A stretch of 64,000 bases of DNA from Candidatus Sulfopaludibacter sp. SbA3 (GCA_945903265.1 CAMDNQ010000004.1:124001-188000); one strand, 5' to 3'; positions 43,172 to 52,611 are shown, numbered from the stretch's first letter. Translations and numbers: made by a program. Notes: generated from the letters alone by a model not told the origin.

Positions 43172-44245
43172 CTATTTCGCTCGCTCCAGCCCCAGCAACC
43201 AGTGCTTGCGCCAGAGGCCGCCGCCGTAGCCACCGAGCTTTCCATCGCTGTTCACGACCCGGTGGCACGGGATGATGATCGAGATGCGGTTCATCCCGTT
43301 CGCGCGGCCGACGGCTCGCTGCGCACCCGGTGATGCGACACGCGTGGCGAGTCCTGCGTATGACTCGGTCTTGCCGTACGGAATCGCGCACAGCTCGCGC
43401 CATACGCGCTCCTCGAACGGCGTGCCCTTGAACACGAGCGGCACCGTGAAGTCGGTGAGCTTGCCGTCAAAGTAGCGGGCGAGCTCCTGGCGCGTCTGTT
43501 CGAGATGCGGATGATCGCCGGGGAGCATCGGCTGCTTGAGCAGCGCCTGCAGCCGGCGCAGCTGCGCCTCGAGCATGCGGCGGTCGCTGAACTCCAGCAG
43601 GCAGAGGCCGGCGTCGGTCGCGCCCGCCACCATCGGACCGAGCGGCGTGTCGATCATCGCCATGACGACCGCCGCGTCGGGCACGTTGCGGGCCGCGCCT
43701 GGTGCCGTGCCGAACGTGCGCGTGAAGGCTTCGCGGAAGCCGCTGTGCGAATCCCATCCCGTGCCGAGCGCCACGTCATCCAGCGAGTCGCCGGACCGGA
43801 GCTGCCGCAGCGCGCCGCTCAGCCGGCGTCCGCGGCAGTAGGCGTGGAATGTCATCCCGTAGTGTTCGAGGAAATAGCGCCGCGCCTTGGCAGGCTCGAC
43901 GCCGAGATCGCGCAGGTCCTGGTCGTGCAGCCGCCGGTTCGGGTCGGCCTCCACCGCGTCGAGCAGCGTCTTCACGAAGTCGGGAACGGTGCCGGGCGGC
44001 GTCGCCGGGTCGCACCGCTTGCACGGCCGGTAGCCGGCAAAGAGCGCCTCTTTGACGCCGGCGAAGAATTCGATGTTGCCCGGCAGCGGCTTGCGCGCGC
44101 GGCACGACGGCCGGCAGAAGATGCCGGTCGTGCGGACCCCGGTGACGAAGATGCCGTCGTAGCTGGCGTCGGCGTCCAGAAACGCGCGCTCCATCTCGGT
44201 GCGCGGCGGCAGCGTTGGTGTGAAGAGTGTTGTTGGCGCGGTCAT
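43172..44245 (-). CDS. ada: Bifunctional Ada: methylated-DNA cysteine methyltransferase and AraC-type regulator
   Basis: A 357-residue protein of full Ada length. The N-terminal zinc/methylphosphotriester site is C44 and C48 (GIFCRPSC) plus CKRC; the AraC HTH spans RRYFLEHYGMTFHAYCRGRR to FREAFTRTFG; the O6-methylguanine domain ends with the acceptor Cys in IIPCHRVV. It repairs alkylated DNA and regulates the adaptive response. It converges on ligC with a 13-base gap, forming a small repair pair. Confidence 0.94.
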   Translation of the reverse strand: MTAPTTLFTPTLPPRTEMERAFLDADASYDGIFVTGVRTTGIFCRPSCRARKPLPGNIEFFAGVKEALFAGYRPCKRCDPATPPGTVPDFVKTLLDAVEADPNRRLHDQDLRDLGVEPAKARRYFLEHYGMTFHAYCRGRRLSGALRQLRSGDSLDDVALGTGWDSHSGFREAFTRTFGTAPGAARNVPDAAVVMAMIDTPLGPMVAGATDAGLCLLEFSDRRMLEAQLRRLQALLKQPMLPGDHPHLEQTRQELARYFDGKLTDFTVPLVFKGTPFEERVWRELCAIPYGKTESYAGLATRVASPGAQRAVGRANGMNRISIIIPCHRVVNSDGKLGGYGGGLWRKHWLLGLERAK

Positions 44246-44303
44246 GAGCTACACGTTACGGCGCGGGCCGCGCTGGCCGCCACCGGGAATTGAACATGGA
44301 ATT

Positions 44304-44364
44304 TAGGGATCAGGGATCGGGGATCGGAGTTCGAAGTTCGGATCCCTGATCCCTGATCCCTGAT
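44304..44364. repeat. GGGATC word-repeat hairpin at the actP stop
   Basis: AGGGATCAGGGATCGGGGAT on the left pairs with ATCCCTGATCCCTGATCCCT on the right, with TCGAAGTTCG-like sequence at the loop. The right arm runs up to the TAG stop of actP (minus strand), so it is a candidate terminator made of repeats. The gap 44246-44364 holds no gene. Confidence 0.65.
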
Positions 44365-45921
44365 CTAGTGTTTCGCAATCTCGGGCGCGTCTGCTCCCAG
44401 ATGCAGCCGCCGCTCGGCCGCGTGGTACTGCTGTTCCTCGGCCGGCACCGGCTTCATTACCGACACGAGCCACGCCACGATAAACGCGAGCGGGATGCTG
44501 ACGAGTCCCGGGTTCCGTAACGGGAACATCGCCGTCTCGTTCTTCAGGATGTCGATCTGGATTGTGGGCGACAAGTAGATCAGCACTACCGTCGAAATCG
44601 TGCCGACCAGCATGCTCGCCTGCGCACCGGCGGTTGTCAGCTTGCTCCAGAAAATCGCCAGGACGAGCGCCGGAAAATTCGCGCTTGCAGCAATCGCGAA
44701 CGCGAGGCCCACCATGAACGCGACGTTCTGTCCCTGGAACGCGATGCCGAGGACGATCGCGAAGACGGCGAGCGCCACGGTGGCGATGCGCGCCACGAGG
44801 AATTCCTCCCGCTGGTCGGCGTGGCCGCCGCGGACGACGTTCACCCAGAGGTCGTGGGAGAGCGTGGCGGCGCCTGAGAGTGTCAGGCCTGCGACGACCG
44901 CGAGAATCGTCGCGAACGCGACGGCGGCGATGAAGCCGAGCAGACCGGTCCCGCCGACCGCTTCCGCCAGCAGCGGCGCCGCCATGTTCCCGCCGGCATC
45001 GAACGCCGTGATCCCTTCGCGGCCGATGATCACCATCGCGCCGAAGCCCAAGATGAACGTGAGCAGGTAGAAGAAGCCGATGAATCCCGCGGCGTAGCTG
45101 ACCGACGCCCGCGCGGTTTTCGCGTTCGGCACCGTGTAGAACCGCATCAGGATGTGCGGCAGTCCCGCCGTGCCGAGCATGAGCGCGAGCCCGAGCGACA
45201 TCGCGTCGATGGGATTCGTCACGAGCCGGCCGGGCGCCAGCACGCCAGGGCCGTACGTGTCTGACGCTGCCGCGAAGAGCGCCAGCGGATTGAAGTTGAA
45301 CCGCGCCAGCACCAGGATTGCCAGGAGCGCGGCGCCGCCGAGCAGCAGGATCGCTTTCACGATCTGCACCCAGGTGGTCGCCATCATCCCGCCGAACAGC
45401 ACGTACGCCAGCATCACGGTGCCGACGATCATCACGGCATATTCGTACGGAATGCCGAAGAGCAGGCGGATCAGGTTCCCCGCGCCCACCATCTGCGCGA
45501 TCAGATAGAACGCGACGACAGCCAGCGAACCGATCGCGGCCGCGATGCGGATCGGCACCTGCCGGAGACGGAAGGCGACGACATCCGTGAAGGTGTAGCG
45601 ACCGAGGTTCCGGAGCGGCTCGGCGATCAGGAACATGACGACCGGCCAGCCGACGAGGAAGCCGACGGAGTAGATCAGCCCGTCAAAGCCTGACAACGCG
45701 ACGAGCCCCGCGATGCCGAGGAAGCTTGCGGCGCTCATGTAATCGCCGGCGAGCGCGAGGCCGTTCTGCAGCGCGGTGACGCCGCCGCCGGCCGTGTAGA
45801 AGTGCGCGGCCGTGTGCGTCTTCCGCGCGGCCCAGACCGTGATGCCGAGCGAGAGGCCGATGAACAGCAGGAACGAGACGATCGTGATCGCGTTGGGGGC
45901 GCCGAGGGCTGATTCGTTCAT
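44365..45921 (-). CDS. actP: Cation/acetate symporter
   Basis: A 518-residue sodium:solute symporter with about 13 hydrophobic segments. The ActP signatures are [31 protein letters not shown] sequence at the start, [34 protein letters not shown] and [12 protein letters not shown]. It takes up acetate or other short monocarboxylates. It overlaps the DUF485 gene by 4 bases, the standard yjcH-actP arrangement, which supports the call. Confidence 0.92.
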   Translation of the reverse strand: MNESALGAPNAITIVSFLLFIGLSLGITVWAARKTHTAAHFYTAGGGVTALQNGLALAGDYMSAASFLGIAGLVALSGFDGLIYSVGFLVGWPVVMFLIAEPLRNLGRYTFTDVVAFRLRQVPIRIAAAIGSLAVVAFYLIAQMVGAGNLIRLLFGIPYEYAVMIVGTVMLAYVLFGGMMATTWVQIVKAILLLGGAALLAILVLARFNFNPLALFAAASDTYGPGVLAPGRLVTNPIDAMSLGLALMLGTAGLPHILMRFYTVPNAKTARASVSYAAGFIGFFYLLTFILGFGAMVIIGREGITAFDAGGNMAAPLLAEAVGGTGLLGFIAAVAFATILAVVAGLTLSGAATLSHDLWVNVVRGGHADQREEFLVARIATVALAVFAIVLGIAFQGQNVAFMVGLAFAIAASANFPALVLAIFWSKLTTAGAQASMLVGTISTVVLIYLSPTIQIDILKNETAMFPLRNPGLVSIPLAFIVAWLVSVMKPVPAEEQQYHAAERRLHLGADAPEIAKH

Positions 45922-46190
45922 TTGCGCATCCCCGCAATCGCAGCGTCATATGTGGTGTTCGCCCAGCGCACGTAGACCCAGATCAGCACCCACGCCGACA
46001 GGATCACCAGGACCCCGAGCAGCATGCCGAGGCTCATGCCGGGCATGAGCACGGTGCCGAGCAGCGGCTTGTTGAACGCGACAAGCAGGATGAACCCGAA
46101 GTAGATCACCATCATGGCGACGGTCAGCGGCATGGCCACGCGCCAGCGCTGTTTCGCGAGAGCCTCGAGCCTGGGATCCGAATAGTTCAT
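45918..46190 (-). CDS. yjcH: DUF485 membrane protein (YjcH)
   Basis: A 90-residue protein with two transmembrane segments ([20 protein letters not shown] and [20 protein letters not shown]). The start [15 protein letters not shown] is typical of DUF485. It is found next to actP in many bacteria and is thought to assist it. ATG 46190 is the only start giving the family N-terminus. Confidence 0.88.
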   Translation of the reverse strand: MNYSDPRLEALAKQRWRVAMPLTVAMMVIYFGFILLVAFNKPLLGTVLMPGMSLGMLLGVLVILSAWVLIWVYVRWANTTYDAAIAGMRK

Positions 46191-46233
46191 GGCGCCGCAC
46201 AGTCTATCGCACAAGGAATCAGCACAAGGAATC

Positions 46234-46360
46234 GGTTCTTGGGTGCTCTGGTGCTCGGGTGCTTGGGTTCCGGTTCAATGGTTCAGAGGTGCACCCATGC
46301 ACCCCTGCAACCAGCACCCAAGCACCCAAGCACCCGAGCACCCAAGCACCCGAGAACCCC
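46234..46360. repeat. Solo GGTTC/GGGTGCT...AGCACCC/GAACC hairpin
   Basis: Left arm from 46234 (GGTTCTTGGGTGCTCTGGTG, then GGGTGCTTGGGTTCC) and right arm to 46360 (CCAGCACCCAAGCACCCAAG, then CACCCGAGAACCCC) are complements in the same words as the flanks of the four-helix-bundle gene at 13777-14460, but with no gene inside. It lies between the divergent yjcH and cytochrome genes. Confidence 0.7.
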
Positions 46361-46368
46361 CGGGTTCG

Positions 46369-46374
46369 TATAAT
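46369..46374 (+). promoter_or_regulatory. Candidate -10 of the cytochrome/ThDP operon
   Basis: TATAAT is 8 bases before the ATG at 46383, with no Shine-Dalgarno between. The region that would hold a -35 lies in the word repeat. This points to a leaderless transcript. Confidence 0.5.
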
Positions 46375-46382
46375 CTCTGGCC

Positions 46383-46667
46383 ATGCTGCGGAGCGCCGCC
46401 CTCATCTTCTGTCTGACCCTGGTCTCCGTGTCGCTCACGGCCCAATCAGCGACACCTCCAGCGGCGTCACCGGCAGCAACCGGGAAAGATGTTCTGACCC
46501 GCAAGTGCTTCCAGTGCCACCAGGCGAGCATGTGGACGTCGGTGCGCGGCGATCGGCAGGCATGGCTCGGCGTGCTGTACCGCATGGTCGGCCGAGGCGC
46601 GTTCTGGACCGAAGAAGAAATCAACGCGATGGCCACGTTCCTCGCGGAAACGAGGCCGGTGAAATGA
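46383..46667 (+). CDS. Small secreted c-type cytochrome-like protein
   Basis: A 94-residue protein with a signal peptide (RSAALIFCLTLVSVSLTAQS). A single heme site CFQCH is at residues 42-46. The distal Met may be one in the MVGRG or INAMATF segments near the C-terminus, the usual cytochrome c layout. It overlaps the ThDP-enzyme gene by 4 bases (ATGA), so the two are almost surely made together, which suggests it takes electrons from that enzyme. Confidence 0.85.
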   Translation: MLRSAALIFCLTLVSVSLTAQSATPPAASPAATGKDVLTRKCFQCHQASMWTSVRGDRQAWLGVLYRMVGRGAFWTEEEINAMATFLAETRPVK

Positions 46668-48565
46668 AACATCTCGTCGCGCAACTTCTTACCAACACCA
46701 TCTCGCGCCGCGACTTCGTACGCCGTCTCGTCGCCACCGGCGTGACGACCGCCGCCGCGAACTCGGTGCTGGAGTCGGTCACCGCAATTGCGCAGACCCC
46801 CGGCGCCGCGGTGTCGCCGGAAGCGATTCGCGTTTTCACCGGCACCGGCGGCGAGCACTTCGCCGAGCAGCTGATCGCATCGGGCGTCAAATACATCTTC
46901 GGGAACTGCGCCAGCGAGGACGCGCACTTCTACGAGGCGCTCGTCGATCGTCCGCAGCTCCAGTACATCCTCACGCCCCACGAAGGCCCCGGCGCCGCGA
47001 TGGCTGCCGGTTACATCAAAGCCTCCGGCCAGCCGACCATCGTCATGGAAGCGGCCGTCGTCGGCTTGACCAACGCGCTCGGCCAGATGTTCAACTGCTG
47101 GAAGGAACAGACGCCGCTCGTCTTCTATTCGTACCGCACCGAGGAATCGATGGCGGCCGGGCGCGACGGGTTCGAGGAGCTGCCCGGACAGGAAGCGATC
47201 ACCGAGCCGATGACGAAGCTGACGTGGTCGGCTCGCGGCGCGGGACAGATCTCCGAGACGGTGCGCCGCGCGTTCCGCGTGGCGTGGACGCCGCCGCTCG
47301 GCCCGACGTGCATGAACTGGCATTCCGATTACACGTCGCAGCGCGTGACGGCGGAAGTCATCCGGCACGACCAGGTGGACCCGCGCATGCGCGTGCGTCC
47401 CAACCCTGTGGAAGTGCAGCGCGCCGCCAAGCTCCTCGTCGACGCGCGCCGCCCGCTGCTCATCGTCGGTGACGAGGTCTACAAGGCGAAGGCGTTCGAC
47501 AAGGTCGTCCAGCTCGCCGAGCTTCTCGGCATGCCGGTCACGCAGGCGCGCCAGGTGCACGTGAGCTTCCCGCAGACGCATCCGCTCTGGGTGGGCGGCG
47601 TTCCGGGCGGGCGCGTCGAATCGCTCACGTATCCCACCGAGATGGACGTCGTCATCAACATCGGCAACAAGCTCCAGCACAACTCGGCCACGCCGATCGT
47701 CGGGCGCCGCACGCAGTTCATCGACATGCGCAACGACGCGGCGAGCATCGGCAATGTCATGACGACGGCCGCGCCGCTTGTGGCGGATGTGGGATACGGG
47801 ACGGACGACCTGATTGCGGCGGTGCAGGACCTGATGACGCCGGCGCTGAAGACGCGGTTCGCAGAACGCGCGGAAGAAGTGCGCGCGTTCGGCATCAGGG
47901 CGCGCCAGCTCAAACAGCTCGTGTCGAAGAACCCGAACTGGGATGCGAGTCCGCTCGAAGCCGATCGCGTGACGGCGGAAGTGTCGCAGTGGGCCGACCG
48001 CGACGCGATCGTCGTCCACGAAGCCGGATCGGTCTCGATCGAGCACAGCTTCGAGTTCGACCCGCGCGGCGGACGCGAACTCTTCTTCTATTACGCGGCG
48101 CATCTCGGCACGGGCATCGGCACGGCGGCCGGTGTCCAGCTCGCGCGGCCGGGCAAGCAGGTGATCTGCCTCGTGGGCGACGGCTCGTTCATCTTCGGGC
48201 CGACGGCGCTCTGGAACATGGCGCGGATGCAGCTGCCGGTCACGGTCGTCGTCTATAACAACCACGCGTACGGCGGTCCGCATAACCGGGCGCTGGCAAA
48301 CCTGGGTGGGGCGGGCCGGACGGTCGACGCCAACAAGTTCGTCTACGACTACCTGGGCAAGCCCGACATGGATATGGCGTCGATTGCCAAGGGGTTCGGG
48401 GTGGACGGGGAGCGGGCGAAGACTCCTGCTGAGCTCAAGGCGGCCCTGGGGCGGGCCCGGCGGCATGCGGGAGAGGGGAAGCCCTACCTGATAGACGTCG
48501 AGGTTGCACGCCACGGCCCAGGTTGGACGGCGGATCCGTGGGTTCCGACAATTACCCGTACATGA
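46664..48565 (+). CDS. Tat-exported thiamine diphosphate-dependent enzyme
   Basis: A 633-residue ThDP enzyme starting at ATG 46664. The N-terminus has a classical twin-arginine signal, SRRDFVRRLVATGVTTAAAN. After it come the three ThDP-fold domains: catalytic Glu in LTPHEGPGAAMAAGY, the middle domain near RRPLLIVGDEVYKAKAFDK, and the ThDP/Mg motif GDGSFIFGPTALW with YNNHAYGG. Oxalyl-CoA/acetolactate-type enzymes are normally cytoplasmic; Tat export of a folded ThDP enzyme together with a cytochrome suggests a periplasmic 2-oxo-acid oxidase or decarboxylase. The substrate is unknown. Confidence 0.87.
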   Translation: MKHLVAQLLTNTISRRDFVRRLVATGVTTAAANSVLESVTAIAQTPGAAVSPEAIRVFTGTGGEHFAEQLIASGVKYIFGNCASEDAHFYEALVDRPQLQYILTPHEGPGAAMAAGYIKASGQPTIVMEAAVVGLTNALGQMFNCWKEQTPLVFYSYRTEESMAAGRDGFEELPGQEAITEPMTKLTWSARGAGQISETVRRAFRVAWTPPLGPTCMNWHSDYTSQRVTAEVIRHDQVDPRMRVRPNPVEVQRAAKLLVDARRPLLIVGDEVYKAKAFDKVVQLAELLGMPVTQARQVHVSFPQTHPLWVGGVPGGRVESLTYPTEMDVVINIGNKLQHNSATPIVGRRTQFIDMRNDAASIGNVMTTAAPLVADVGYGTDDLIAAVQDLMTPALKTRFAERAEEVRAFGIRARQLKQLVSKNPNWDASPLEADRVTAEVSQWADRDAIVVHEAGSVSIEHSFEFDPRGGRELFFYYAAHLGTGIGTAAGVQLARPGKQVICLVGDGSFIFGPTALWNMARMQLPVTVVVYNNHAYGGPHNRALANLGGAGRTVDANKFVYDYLGKPDMDMASIAKGFGVDGERAKTPAELKAALGRARRHAGEGKPYLIDVEVARHGPGWTADPWVPTITRT

Positions 48566-48659
48566 GCCCCGAATATCGGGTAACGTACCTCTAACGCGCT
48601 TTCCTGAGTCCTGGCCTTATAGCCTTCCCTCATCAAAGCCCAAAGGGTTGGCTTCAAAC

Positions 48660-48818
48660 ATGAGTACCGTAATCATCGCTGCTGTCCTGTTCACTATCGT
48701 GTTGATCGTGACGGGCGTATCCTGGTTTCGGCGCCATGAAACGGCAGACCTCGGGACGGTGAGTCATCAGTGGATTGCGGAACAGAAATTCGGTCCTGGC
48801 GGCGACTCGCGGCGCTGA
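48660..48818 (+). CDS. Small single-pass membrane protein
   Basis: A 52-residue frame starting at ATG 48660 with one hydrophobic segment (VIIAAVLFTIVLIVTGVSWF), then a short polar tail. It precedes a small zinc-ribbon gene by 10 bases. No family is recognised; coding is supported by composition and spacing. Confidence 0.5.
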   Translation: MSTVIIAAVLFTIVLIVTGVSWFRRHETADLGTVSHQWIAEQKFGPGGDSRR

Positions 48819-48828
48819 GCGGCGGTAG

Positions 48829-49014
48829 ATGCGACCCGATCCTCTTCCCGCTCCGGCTGCTGCGCCTTCGGCCTGTCCCTTCTGCCAGTCGGCGGATGTG
48901 CACACGACCACCAAGACCATCAGTGAATCAACTTACTGGCGCTGCACGAAGTGCGGCCAGATCTGGAACGCGGCGCGGCTGCAGAAGCCTGCCCCGACCC
49001 GCTGGTTCCGGTAA
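48829..49014 (+). CDS. Small zinc-ribbon protein
   Basis: A 61-residue protein with two Cys pairs, CPFC and CTKC, separated by about 18 residues (ESTYWRCTKCGQIWN), a zinc-ribbon fold. The N-terminus is Pro/Ala-rich. A nucleic-acid or protein-binding adaptor role is likely but not known. It lies between the small membrane protein and CspA. Confidence 0.65.
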   Translation: MRPDPLPAPAAAPSACPFCQSADVHTTTKTISESTYWRCTKCGQIWNAARLQKPAPTRWFR

Positions 49015-49096
49015 ACCTCTCTCTCTGCTCAACCACGTAACAACTCGCTCATTCGCATAACAACGCTCACTTACGAGAGCTCAAAGGAACGACGCT

Positions 49097-49300
49097 ATGG
49101 CTACGATGAACGGAACGATCAAGCGCATGACGGACAAGGGTTTTGGCTTCATTGCTGCGCCCGACGGTAACGAGTATTTCTTCCATCAGTCCGCCTGCAG
49201 CACGGTGCGGTTTGATGACCTCCGGGAAGGTCAGAACGTGACGTTCACCGTCGGCCAGGGGCCGAAGGGACCGCGCGCCGAGAACGTTAACCCGGCGTAA
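49097..49300 (+). CDS. Cold-shock-domain protein
   Basis: A 67-residue CSD protein with RNP1 (KGFGFIAA) and RNP2-like (EYFFHQSA) motifs. It binds single-stranded RNA/DNA. AAAGGA precedes the ATG and the 80-base leader is rich in AACAA/CTC motifs, which may be the 5' UTR used for cold induction. Downstream is the perfect palindrome at 49345-49370. Confidence 0.9.
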   Translation: MATMNGTIKRMTDKGFGFIAAPDGNEYFFHQSACSTVRFDDLREGQNVTFTVGQGPKGPRAENVNPA

Positions 49301-49316
49301 GCGCACCCGACGGGGG

Positions 49317-49370
49317 GACCTCCCCTGTCACAAGCGTTAGGGATCATGGCGGTCTATGGAGACCGCCATG
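49317..49370 (+). promoter_or_regulatory. Leader repeated at 55604 plus a perfect palindrome
   Basis: GGACCTCCCCTGTCAC (49317-49332) recurs as GGACCTCACCTGTCAC before the gene at 55643, in both cases about 24 bases before an ATGGAG. Here 49345-49370 is also a perfect 11-base inverted repeat (CATGGCGGTCT/AGACCGCCATG) with an ATGG loop. It could be the cspA terminator or an operator. Confidence 0.5.
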
Positions 49371-49562
49371 ACCTGTCCGAGCTCCCGCATCCTCTCCTTC
49401 GAGCGCCGCACCACCCCGCCGCTCCCATCGCCATTTGTACGCGATCAGCACGGTCCAGTTAGGATCCTGAACGCCCGGCAGCTGGAGCATCGCCGCCGCA
49501 TGCTCGATCACCTGCGCTCTGCTGGAGATTCAGCAAGTAGTTTCCAGCGATCACACGCATAA
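49356..49562 (+). CDS. Possible small hypothetical protein
   Basis: A 68-residue frame, rich in Arg and Ser, with no recognised domain. Support comes from the repeated leader: at both 49356 and 55643 the frame starts ATGGAG, four codons before a second ATG (METAM versus MEGAM). Codon use is not decisive. If not coding, 49371-49650 is empty apart from the ribosome-binding region of the next gene. Confidence 0.3.
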   Translation: METAMTCPSSRILSFERRTTPPLPSPFVRDQHGPVRILNARQLEHRRRMLDHLRSAGDSASSFQRSHA

Positions 49563-49650
49563 TCCTCGCTCGCGCAGATCGTCGCCGAGCCGGCATCACA
49601 CCGGCGCAAACCTCTCGGTGCGGCGCGGCACCCAAACATCGGAGTCCAAT

Positions 49651-51291
49651 ATGCGTTTTGTCGCCAAGAGTGTGTTCGCGGCGCTGCTGATGCTGCAGGC
49701 CATGCCTGCGCTTGCGCAGACCTCAGGGACGAACCCGTCGTCGCAGCTCACGATCACGCAGGCGGTCGTCGGCGACCTGTCCATCCCCGTGCCGACCGTG
49801 ACGATCGACGGAACGAACTTCGGCACCGCGCCGCAGGTCTTCCTCGGCACCGCGGGCGGATCGTTTCAGCCGCTCCCGGTGCTCTACGCGGGCAACACGC
49901 AAATCGTGGCGGCGCTGAGCACGACCTCGCCCGGCACGTACGTGCTGTGGGTGCGGCGCGGCGCGGCGACGACGCAGAACTTTGCGATCAGCCTGGCGAT
50001 TGGCAGCAGCGGCGACGCGGGACCGCCCGGACCTGATGGCGCGGCCGGTCCCGAGGGACCGCAGGGTCCTGAGGGTCCTGCCGGTGCGGATGGCGGCGCC
50101 GGTCCCGCGGGGCCCGCAGGTGGTCCCGGACCGCAGGGTCCTGAAGGCCCGCAGGGATCGGACGGGCCGCAGGGTCCCGAAGGACCACAGGGTCCGGCAG
50201 GAGCGGATGGTGCCGATGGCGCTGATGGCGTGAATGGCGCCGATGGTGTCGACGGCGCAACCGGTCCTCAGGGGCCCGCCGGTCCGCAAGGTACTCAGGG
50301 ACCTCCCGGATCGGGAACGATCGCGGGGAACACGAACTTCGTCATGAAGTTCACGTCGCCGACGACTGGCGGCAATTCGCTCATCTACGACAACGGCACG
50401 GGTGTGGGCATCGGGACGTTCGCTCCCGCATTCCCGGTTCAGGTCGTGGGCACCAACGCGTCGCGAAACGTCGACGTCGTGCAATCCAACGCGGCGGGTG
50501 ACGCCCTCTGGGGGATGAACACCGCCGCGGCCGGCACGGGCACCGGGGCCGGCGTTTATGGGTCCACGAACCAGGCGAGTGCGCTCGGCGCGGGCGTCTT
50601 TGGTCAGAATTCAAACGTAAACGGTACCGGCATCATCGGCATCGGGAACAACCAGGCAGCCGAGGTTCTTCCCGAGGGGGCTGGCGGCTCGTTCATCGGC
50701 AATATCACCGGCCTCCACGCGATTTCGAACACCGCCGGATTCGGGCAGGCGATCCTGGCGGAGCAGTTCGGCGACTTCGTGCGGGTCGGGTACTACAACG
50801 GCACGTTTTTCAAGATCAATGGCGTTGGCAGCATGTCGACGCACGTCAAGGATCCGACGGATCCCGAGCGCAAGCGCCGCGTCACGCTCTACGCGCCCGA
50901 ATCGCCGGAGATCTACTTCATGGACTTCGGCAGCGCCCGCCTCGTGAACGGCCGCGCCCACGTCGAGCTCGACGAGCGCCTCACGGGGAGCGTGACGGTC
51001 AACGACGCGCATCCGCTGCGCGTGTTCATTCAGGTCGAGGAAGACGAGAACGTCGGCCGGGTCATCGTGAAGAACAAGACGCCGACCGGCTTCGACGTCG
51101 TCGAGGTTGGCGGCGGCACGTCGAACGCGCCATTCCAGTGGCAGGTGGTGGTGAACCGGGCGGATGAAGTGCTCGCGGACGGGCGCGTCTCGAGGAACGC
51201 GGACGCCCGGTTCGAGCAGCACACGGAGGACGACAAGCCTGGCCGTGGCAACGACGGCGAGAAGCCGGGCTTAGGGAAGGGCCGGAAGTAA
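49651..51291 (+). CDS. Secreted collagen-like protein with IPT/TIG-like N-terminal domain
   Basis: A 546-residue protein with GGAG before the ATG and a signal peptide ([18 protein letters not shown]). Residues about 30-115 form an IPT-like domain ([17 protein letters not shown]). Residues about 121-222 are Gly-x-y triplets with Pro and Asp ([19 protein letters not shown]). The C-terminal part has repeats [12 protein letters not shown] and a beta-rich end (SGSVTV-like strands) with a charged tail. It is probably an exported fibre or adhesin. The gene is not in a phage cluster. Confidence 0.85.
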   Translation: MRFVAKSVFAALLMLQAMPALAQTSGTNPSSQLTITQAVVGDLSIPVPTVTIDGTNFGTAPQVFLGTAGGSFQPLPVLYAGNTQIVAALSTTSPGTYVLWVRRGAATTQNFAISLAIGSSGDAGPPGPDGAAGPEGPQGPEGPAGADGGAGPAGPAGGPGPQGPEGPQGSDGPQGPEGPQGPAGADGADGADGVNGADGVDGATGPQGPAGPQGTQGPPGSGTIAGNTNFVMKFTSPTTGGNSLIYDNGTGVGIGTFAPAFPVQVVGTNASRNVDVVQSNAAGDALWGMNTAAAGTGTGAGVYGSTNQASALGAGVFGQNSNVNGTGIIGIGNNQAAEVLPEGAGGSFIGNITGLHAISNTAGFGQAILAEQFGDFVRVGYYNGTFFKINGVGSMSTHVKDPTDPERKRRVTLYAPESPEIYFMDFGSARLVNGRAHVELDERLTGSVTVNDAHPLRVFIQVEEDENVGRVIVKNKTPTGFDVVEVGGGTSNAPFQWQVVVNRADEVLADGRVSRNADARFEQHTEDDKPGRGNDGEKPGLGKGRK

Positions 51292-51334
51292 TCCCTTGGC
51301 GTCCAGGCGCCTCCCGGGCGTAGAATCTGGGCGT

Positions 51335-51377
51335 ACGTAGGGCGGGTCCCGCTCCGCGAAGAACAAGCGGACCCGCC
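51335..51377 (+). repeat. Palindromic element copy 7
   Basis: ACGTAG followed by GGCGGGTCC, a loop of about 19 bases, and GGACCCGCC. It lies 16 bases before the ATG of the diheme cytochrome gene, whose AGGAGG ribosome site follows the element. Confidence 0.75.
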
Positions 51378-51393
51378 ACTTCAGGAGGTTTTC

Positions 51394-52512
51394 ATGAAAC
51401 GCGTGATCCTCGGTGTCGTCGGCGCGGCGTTCCTGGCGGTCACCGCGACGTCCATGCAGGCGCAGTCGCAGCCTTACGTCTATACGCAGGAACAGCTCGA
51501 TCAGTGGCCGTCCTGGGCGTATGGGTGGGCCGCGGCGCCCAAGCCGGGCGAGAAGGCGGGGCCGCAGGCGCCCGCGCCGCACCTCCCGCGTCCTAACGAA
51601 GATCTCGCCGAGCAGCTCCGGATGCAGACCGTGCCCGGCAGCAGCGCGCAGTACTCCCTGGTCCAGATCCGCGACGGCCACAACGTCGTCGACTGGTTCC
51701 CGCAGGACCATCCGAAGATGCCGAACGTCGCCGAGCATGGCCCGGCATCCCTGGACTCGGTGCGCGGCCGCGGCTGCGCGTCGTGCCACCTGCCGAACGG
51801 CAAGGGACGTCCCGAGAACGCCAATCCCGCCGGGCAGCCGGTCAACTACATCATTCAGCAGATGCGCGACATGCGTGAGGGGCGCCGCTACACCGCCGAC
51901 CCGCGCAAGGTGAACACGCCGACGATGATCCAGCTGGCGAAGGCGATGAACGAAGAGGAGCTCCTGGAGTCGGCGAAGTATTTCGCGTCGATGCCCTGGA
52001 CTCCCTGGATCCGCGTCGTCGAGACCGACACGATCCCCGAGAGCCATCTCGAGGCCGGCAACATGTACGTGCCGGTGCACGGCAGCACAAAGACGGAACC
52101 GCTCGGCAACCGGATCGTCGAGTCGCCTGAGGACGAGCACCAGGCCAACATCCTCCGCAACATCCGTTCGGGATGGGTGGCGTATGTGCCGAAGGGGAGC
52201 GTGGCCCGTGGCCGCGGGCTGGTGAATCTTGGCGGCGCGCGCAAGACGATCGCCTGCGCGACGTGCCACGGAACGGATCTGATGGGCAGCGGCGACACCC
52301 CCGGCATTGCCGGCCGTTCGCCGAGCTACATGATGCGGCAGCTGTGGGACATGAAAGTGGGCACGCGCGACGGCCTGTATGTCGACATCATGAAGCCGGT
52401 CATCGAGAAGCTCACCGTCGACGACATGCGCGACATCGTCGCCTACCTGGCCTCGCTGCCGGTGCCGAGCGCCGCGCCGAAGCCGGTCACGACCGCCCGC
52501 GCCGCGAACTAA
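51394..52512 (+). CDS. Secreted diheme c-type cytochrome
   Basis: A 372-residue protein with AGGAGG upstream and a signal peptide (VILGVVGAAFLAVTATSMQA). Two heme-binding sites are present, CASCH in the middle and CATCH near residue 290, each followed by a cytochrome c-like helical domain; MLRNI-like Met positions could be distal ligands. It probably transfers electrons in the periplasm from a dehydrogenase. Palindromic elements flank it on both sides (51335 and 52547). Confidence 0.87.
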   Translation: MKRVILGVVGAAFLAVTATSMQAQSQPYVYTQEQLDQWPSWAYGWAAAPKPGEKAGPQAPAPHLPRPNEDLAEQLRMQTVPGSSAQYSLVQIRDGHNVVDWFPQDHPKMPNVAEHGPASLDSVRGRGCASCHLPNGKGRPENANPAGQPVNYIIQQMRDMREGRRYTADPRKVNTPTMIQLAKAMNEEELLESAKYFASMPWTPWIRVVETDTIPESHLEAGNMYVPVHGSTKTEPLGNRIVESPEDEHQANILRNIRSGWVAYVPKGSVARGRGLVNLGGARKTIACATCHGTDLMGSGDTPGIAGRSPSYMMRQLWDMKVGTRDGLYVDIMKPVIEKLTVDDMRDIVAYLASLPVPSAAPKPVTTARAAN

Positions 52513-52546
52513 ACGCAGCGCAGTAACTCGACCTATCTGATTGAAT

Positions 52547-52572
52547 GTAGGGGCCGACCTTCAGGTCGGCCC
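52547..52572 (+). repeat. Palindromic element copy 8
   Basis: GTAGG then the stem GGGCCGACC with complement GGTCGGCCC around a TTCA loop. It stands alone between the diheme cytochrome and the TonB receptor genes and may end the first transcript. Confidence 0.8.
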
Positions 52573-52611
52573 TTCGTTTGTACGCCGGTCGTCGTAATAT
52601 CGCGCTGACCA

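Noticed and set aside
46283..48514. A 743-codon antisense frame opposite the Tat-exported ThDP gene
   Set aside because: High-GC codon bias leaves long antisense frames open; it is Arg/His-rich with no domain, and the plus-strand gene has full family motifs.
49651..51291. Phage tail-fibre gene, because of the collagen-like repeats
   Set aside because: It has a signal peptide and no phage genes nearby.
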